Origin: Kalaharituber pfeilii
Lineage: Eukaryota; Ascomycota; Pezizomycetes; Pezizales; Pezizaceae
NCBI GenBank assembly: GCA_015179045.1
Contig: WHUZ01000008.1
Span: 620,001-684,000, forward strand
Reading direction: 5' to 3'
DNA: 64,000 bases
Shown here: positions 62,117 to 64,000 of the stretch, piece after piece
Layout of the letters: each line of letters begins with the position of its first letter
How positions within the stretch are numbered: position 1 is the stretch's first letter
The notes under the pieces: model-generated
What the model saw: the letters and a program-made list of their open reading frames with translations, nothing else
Database searches by the model: none
What the model was told of the DNA's origin: nothing
Position numbers and translations under genes: made by a program

Positions 62117-63840
62117 TTCATCTGGTTTCCGAGAAGCTCAGTCCGTTCGCAAGAAAAAGAATCCTATTATTGCCTTCTTTGAACTACAAACAAAAAATGA
62201 GAATAAAGCACAGGAACCAAAATATGTTGTACCAGAATGTCATCATGTGTAACTGGAATTGCAGTCCATCTCTTTTGAACCTGATCCCTGGCTGGCCTCA
62301 CCTCTCTGACAACCTCTCCCACTGTCGCTCCCACAGCAAATTCCATCATCTCATCCCGCATCTAGTCTCAGATCCCCCCCCAACCCCCGCTTCTCCCATC
62401 CCCGCCTTCCATTGCCCTTATTACATGAGGCAGTCCCTCCGGCATTCTTTTCCACACCGCCTTCGACAACCTCTCCCACCGTTTCTCCCGCCGCTCTGCG
62501 GTAGCTTTCCCACATCCGACAGCCTCTCAGACAACACTCACATCACCTCCCCTATAACTCTTCCCACCCCGTAGCCCGTCCGACACCCTATTACTTCTCG
62601 CACCTCCGCCGCCCCCAGCGCTATCCTGTCGCTTCTCTAACTGTCCCCTTGCCTACCCCACTGCCCCATCGGATCGTGACAAATTGTAGCAGTGCTGACA
62701 GGATCACAATAGCGACAGCATATTACCGGAATGAAAGACACTCCCTCCGTCTCCTAACGCCCACTACCCCACTTCCGCCTCTCTTGCCGCCTAACCACGT
62801 CTCCCTATACCGCTCCTTCTGCCCTTCCTCCACTTGCAGCTCCGCTTGTCGCACCTCCGCTTCTCAACTACGTAGCTGCCTTTCCAATCAGTGCTCCCGC
62901 CTCTCGCTTGGGGATAACGCGCATTCTCCTTAGTAGTCAACTGCTCCTGTGATTCTCATTTCGATAGTTTATTCTTTCTGCATTTCCTTATACTTATTAT
63001 TTATACCCATCGTATCCTCACTATGAGTACAAGGGAGTTATGGACATGATATCGTGGCTTCAGACGGACTAGTTCTATACCATGATCGGCTGCTGATTTC
63101 AAATCCAAATGTGCTGTTGTGAACAGGCAGAGTGTATACAATGATACCGCGTCTGCATGCACGAAAGGACCGGGTCTAGACTTGGTGGGCTGAGCAATAA
63201 GGTAGGCAAAACGATCAATTCATAGCATGTAATATAAGCAATGCATAGCAAGTGATAGCACAGAAAGAAGAGAAAAACCGCTGCCTAGACATCTCCTACT
63301 ACATCCACACCTACACCTATATATCACCGGCGTATGACTAAGCCAGACCTTGGCCGTAAGCCAAGAAATGACCAAGCTCCCGCCGGCGATTTTTCTCATT
63401 ATCCCACACTGTCTCCTCATGTAAATAAAACTAAGCAATTGGTGGGTACACCAGGGATTGTGGGTACACGGGGGTTGTGCATATATGGAAGTTTCGCATA
63501 CACGGTGGGGATCGAGAGGACCAGGTCCAAAATCGCTGGCACAAGAAAGCCTGACTGAATTGGGATGTTGATTACGAAACAACAGGAGGTGTATCAACCA
63601 GCAGCCGGTGGATAGCATGAGTTATTGGTTGGTGTCACAAGGGATTCAATTGTGGGCATGAGGGGGTCCAGAAGGACCAAGTATATAATTTGGCGGCGGA
63701 CGAAAGCCTAGCTGAGTGGGGATACCAATTCCAAAGCAAGATGGGGGTATACTTCTCATAATGCCAGTGACCAGAGGCTTCCCAGGGTTATTGTCAGATA
63801 CTTTGGTGCATGAGGTTCGGTGCATTTGTGCTGATGTTAT
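62117..63840. other. No gene recognised; pyrimidine-rich stretch
   Basis: 62340-62900 is unusually rich in C on the plus strand, with loosely repeated CTCTCCCACYGT and CCCCTTGCC-like motifs. The composition recalls the antisense of the LINE-B GC-rich ORFs, but no motif confirms this. The remainder is plain spacer; GGGTACACGGGGG-type short repeats occur near 63450. Confidence 0.35.
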
Positions 63841-63854
63841 AATTTCCCTGTCTT

Positions 63855-63918
63855 TCTTTTTCTTCTACTTCTTCTTCTTCTACTTCTTCTTCTACTACTT
63901 CTTTTCCTTTTCTTCATC
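63855..63918. repeat. TTC-rich microsatellite
   Basis: Imperfect (TTC)n/(TAC) trinucleotide run on the plus strand (CTTCTTCTTCTACTTC and similar). Confidence 0.85.
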
Positions 63919-64000
63919 CATTTCTTCTCACTACTATCATTGTCCATTGCTATTTCAATATCAAATCATGCCTGCCTTGTTTGTGTATGTTCCTAGAATT

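Noticed and set aside
62170..62933. C-rich frames of 134 and 94 codons
   Set aside because: Composition-driven open frames without domains; no start context, splice sites or conserved motif.

Overview
The window looks like a repeat-rich stretch of a filamentous ascomycete genome (Pezizomycotina). The reasons are short introns of about 45-70 nt with GTAAGT/GTATGT-type donors and CTAAC-like branch sites, a fungal cytochrome P450, a NACHT_N-NACHT-ankyrin NLR-type protein, a BTB protein, and a fungal transposon mix of chromovirus Gypsy, Tad1-like LINEs, pogo/Fot1, Tc1/mariner, hAT-like and Helitron elements. I cannot name the genus. Nothing bacterial, organellar, rRNA, tRNA or CRISPR was recognised.

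Only three host-type genes are convincing. A P450 lies at 10427-12488 on the minus strand. A BTB/POZ protein with a four-CxxC zinc region lies at 20118-21516 on the minus strand and may be frameshifted. A large NLR lies at 54210-59505 on the minus strand; it has about ten exons, the P-loop on a 25-nt microexon, and 18 ankyrin repeats, 17 of them nearly identical. Unrecognised open stretches near 9.9-10.3 kb and 18.7-18.95 kb are noted at low confidence.

The rest is transposable-element DNA in layers. From 0 to 9.4 kb there are decayed LINE pieces, a 66-bp tandem repeat and a long-inverted-repeat element. From 13.8 to 16.9 kb an internally deleted pogo element holds five separate LINE-tail insertions and one MITE. 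From 24.0 to 26.1 kb there is a decayed LINE-B copy with a target-site duplication (TSD). From 29.5 to 35.3 kb a complete chromovirus has LTRs that look identical; it interrupts a Tc1/mariner pseudogene, which in turn abuts a broken Helitron. From 41.6 to 42.1 kb lies a short hAT-like foldback element. From 42.2 to 53.2 kb an older Gypsy is split in its integrase by a full-length LINE-A (43439-50424) with two intact ORFs and a 12-bp TSD.

The most distinctive signal is a scatter of very short LINE 3' tails, some 37-70 bp long, several bounded by TSDs of 8-14 bp. Two LINE families (A and B here) end in different but related hairpin tails that share GCCAT(A/G)GC, GCACGCG(A/G)G and TGATAT before poly(A). 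This suggests that one tail signal is recognised by the retrotransposition machinery. LINE-A, LINE-B and LINE-C are working names used only in this annotation.
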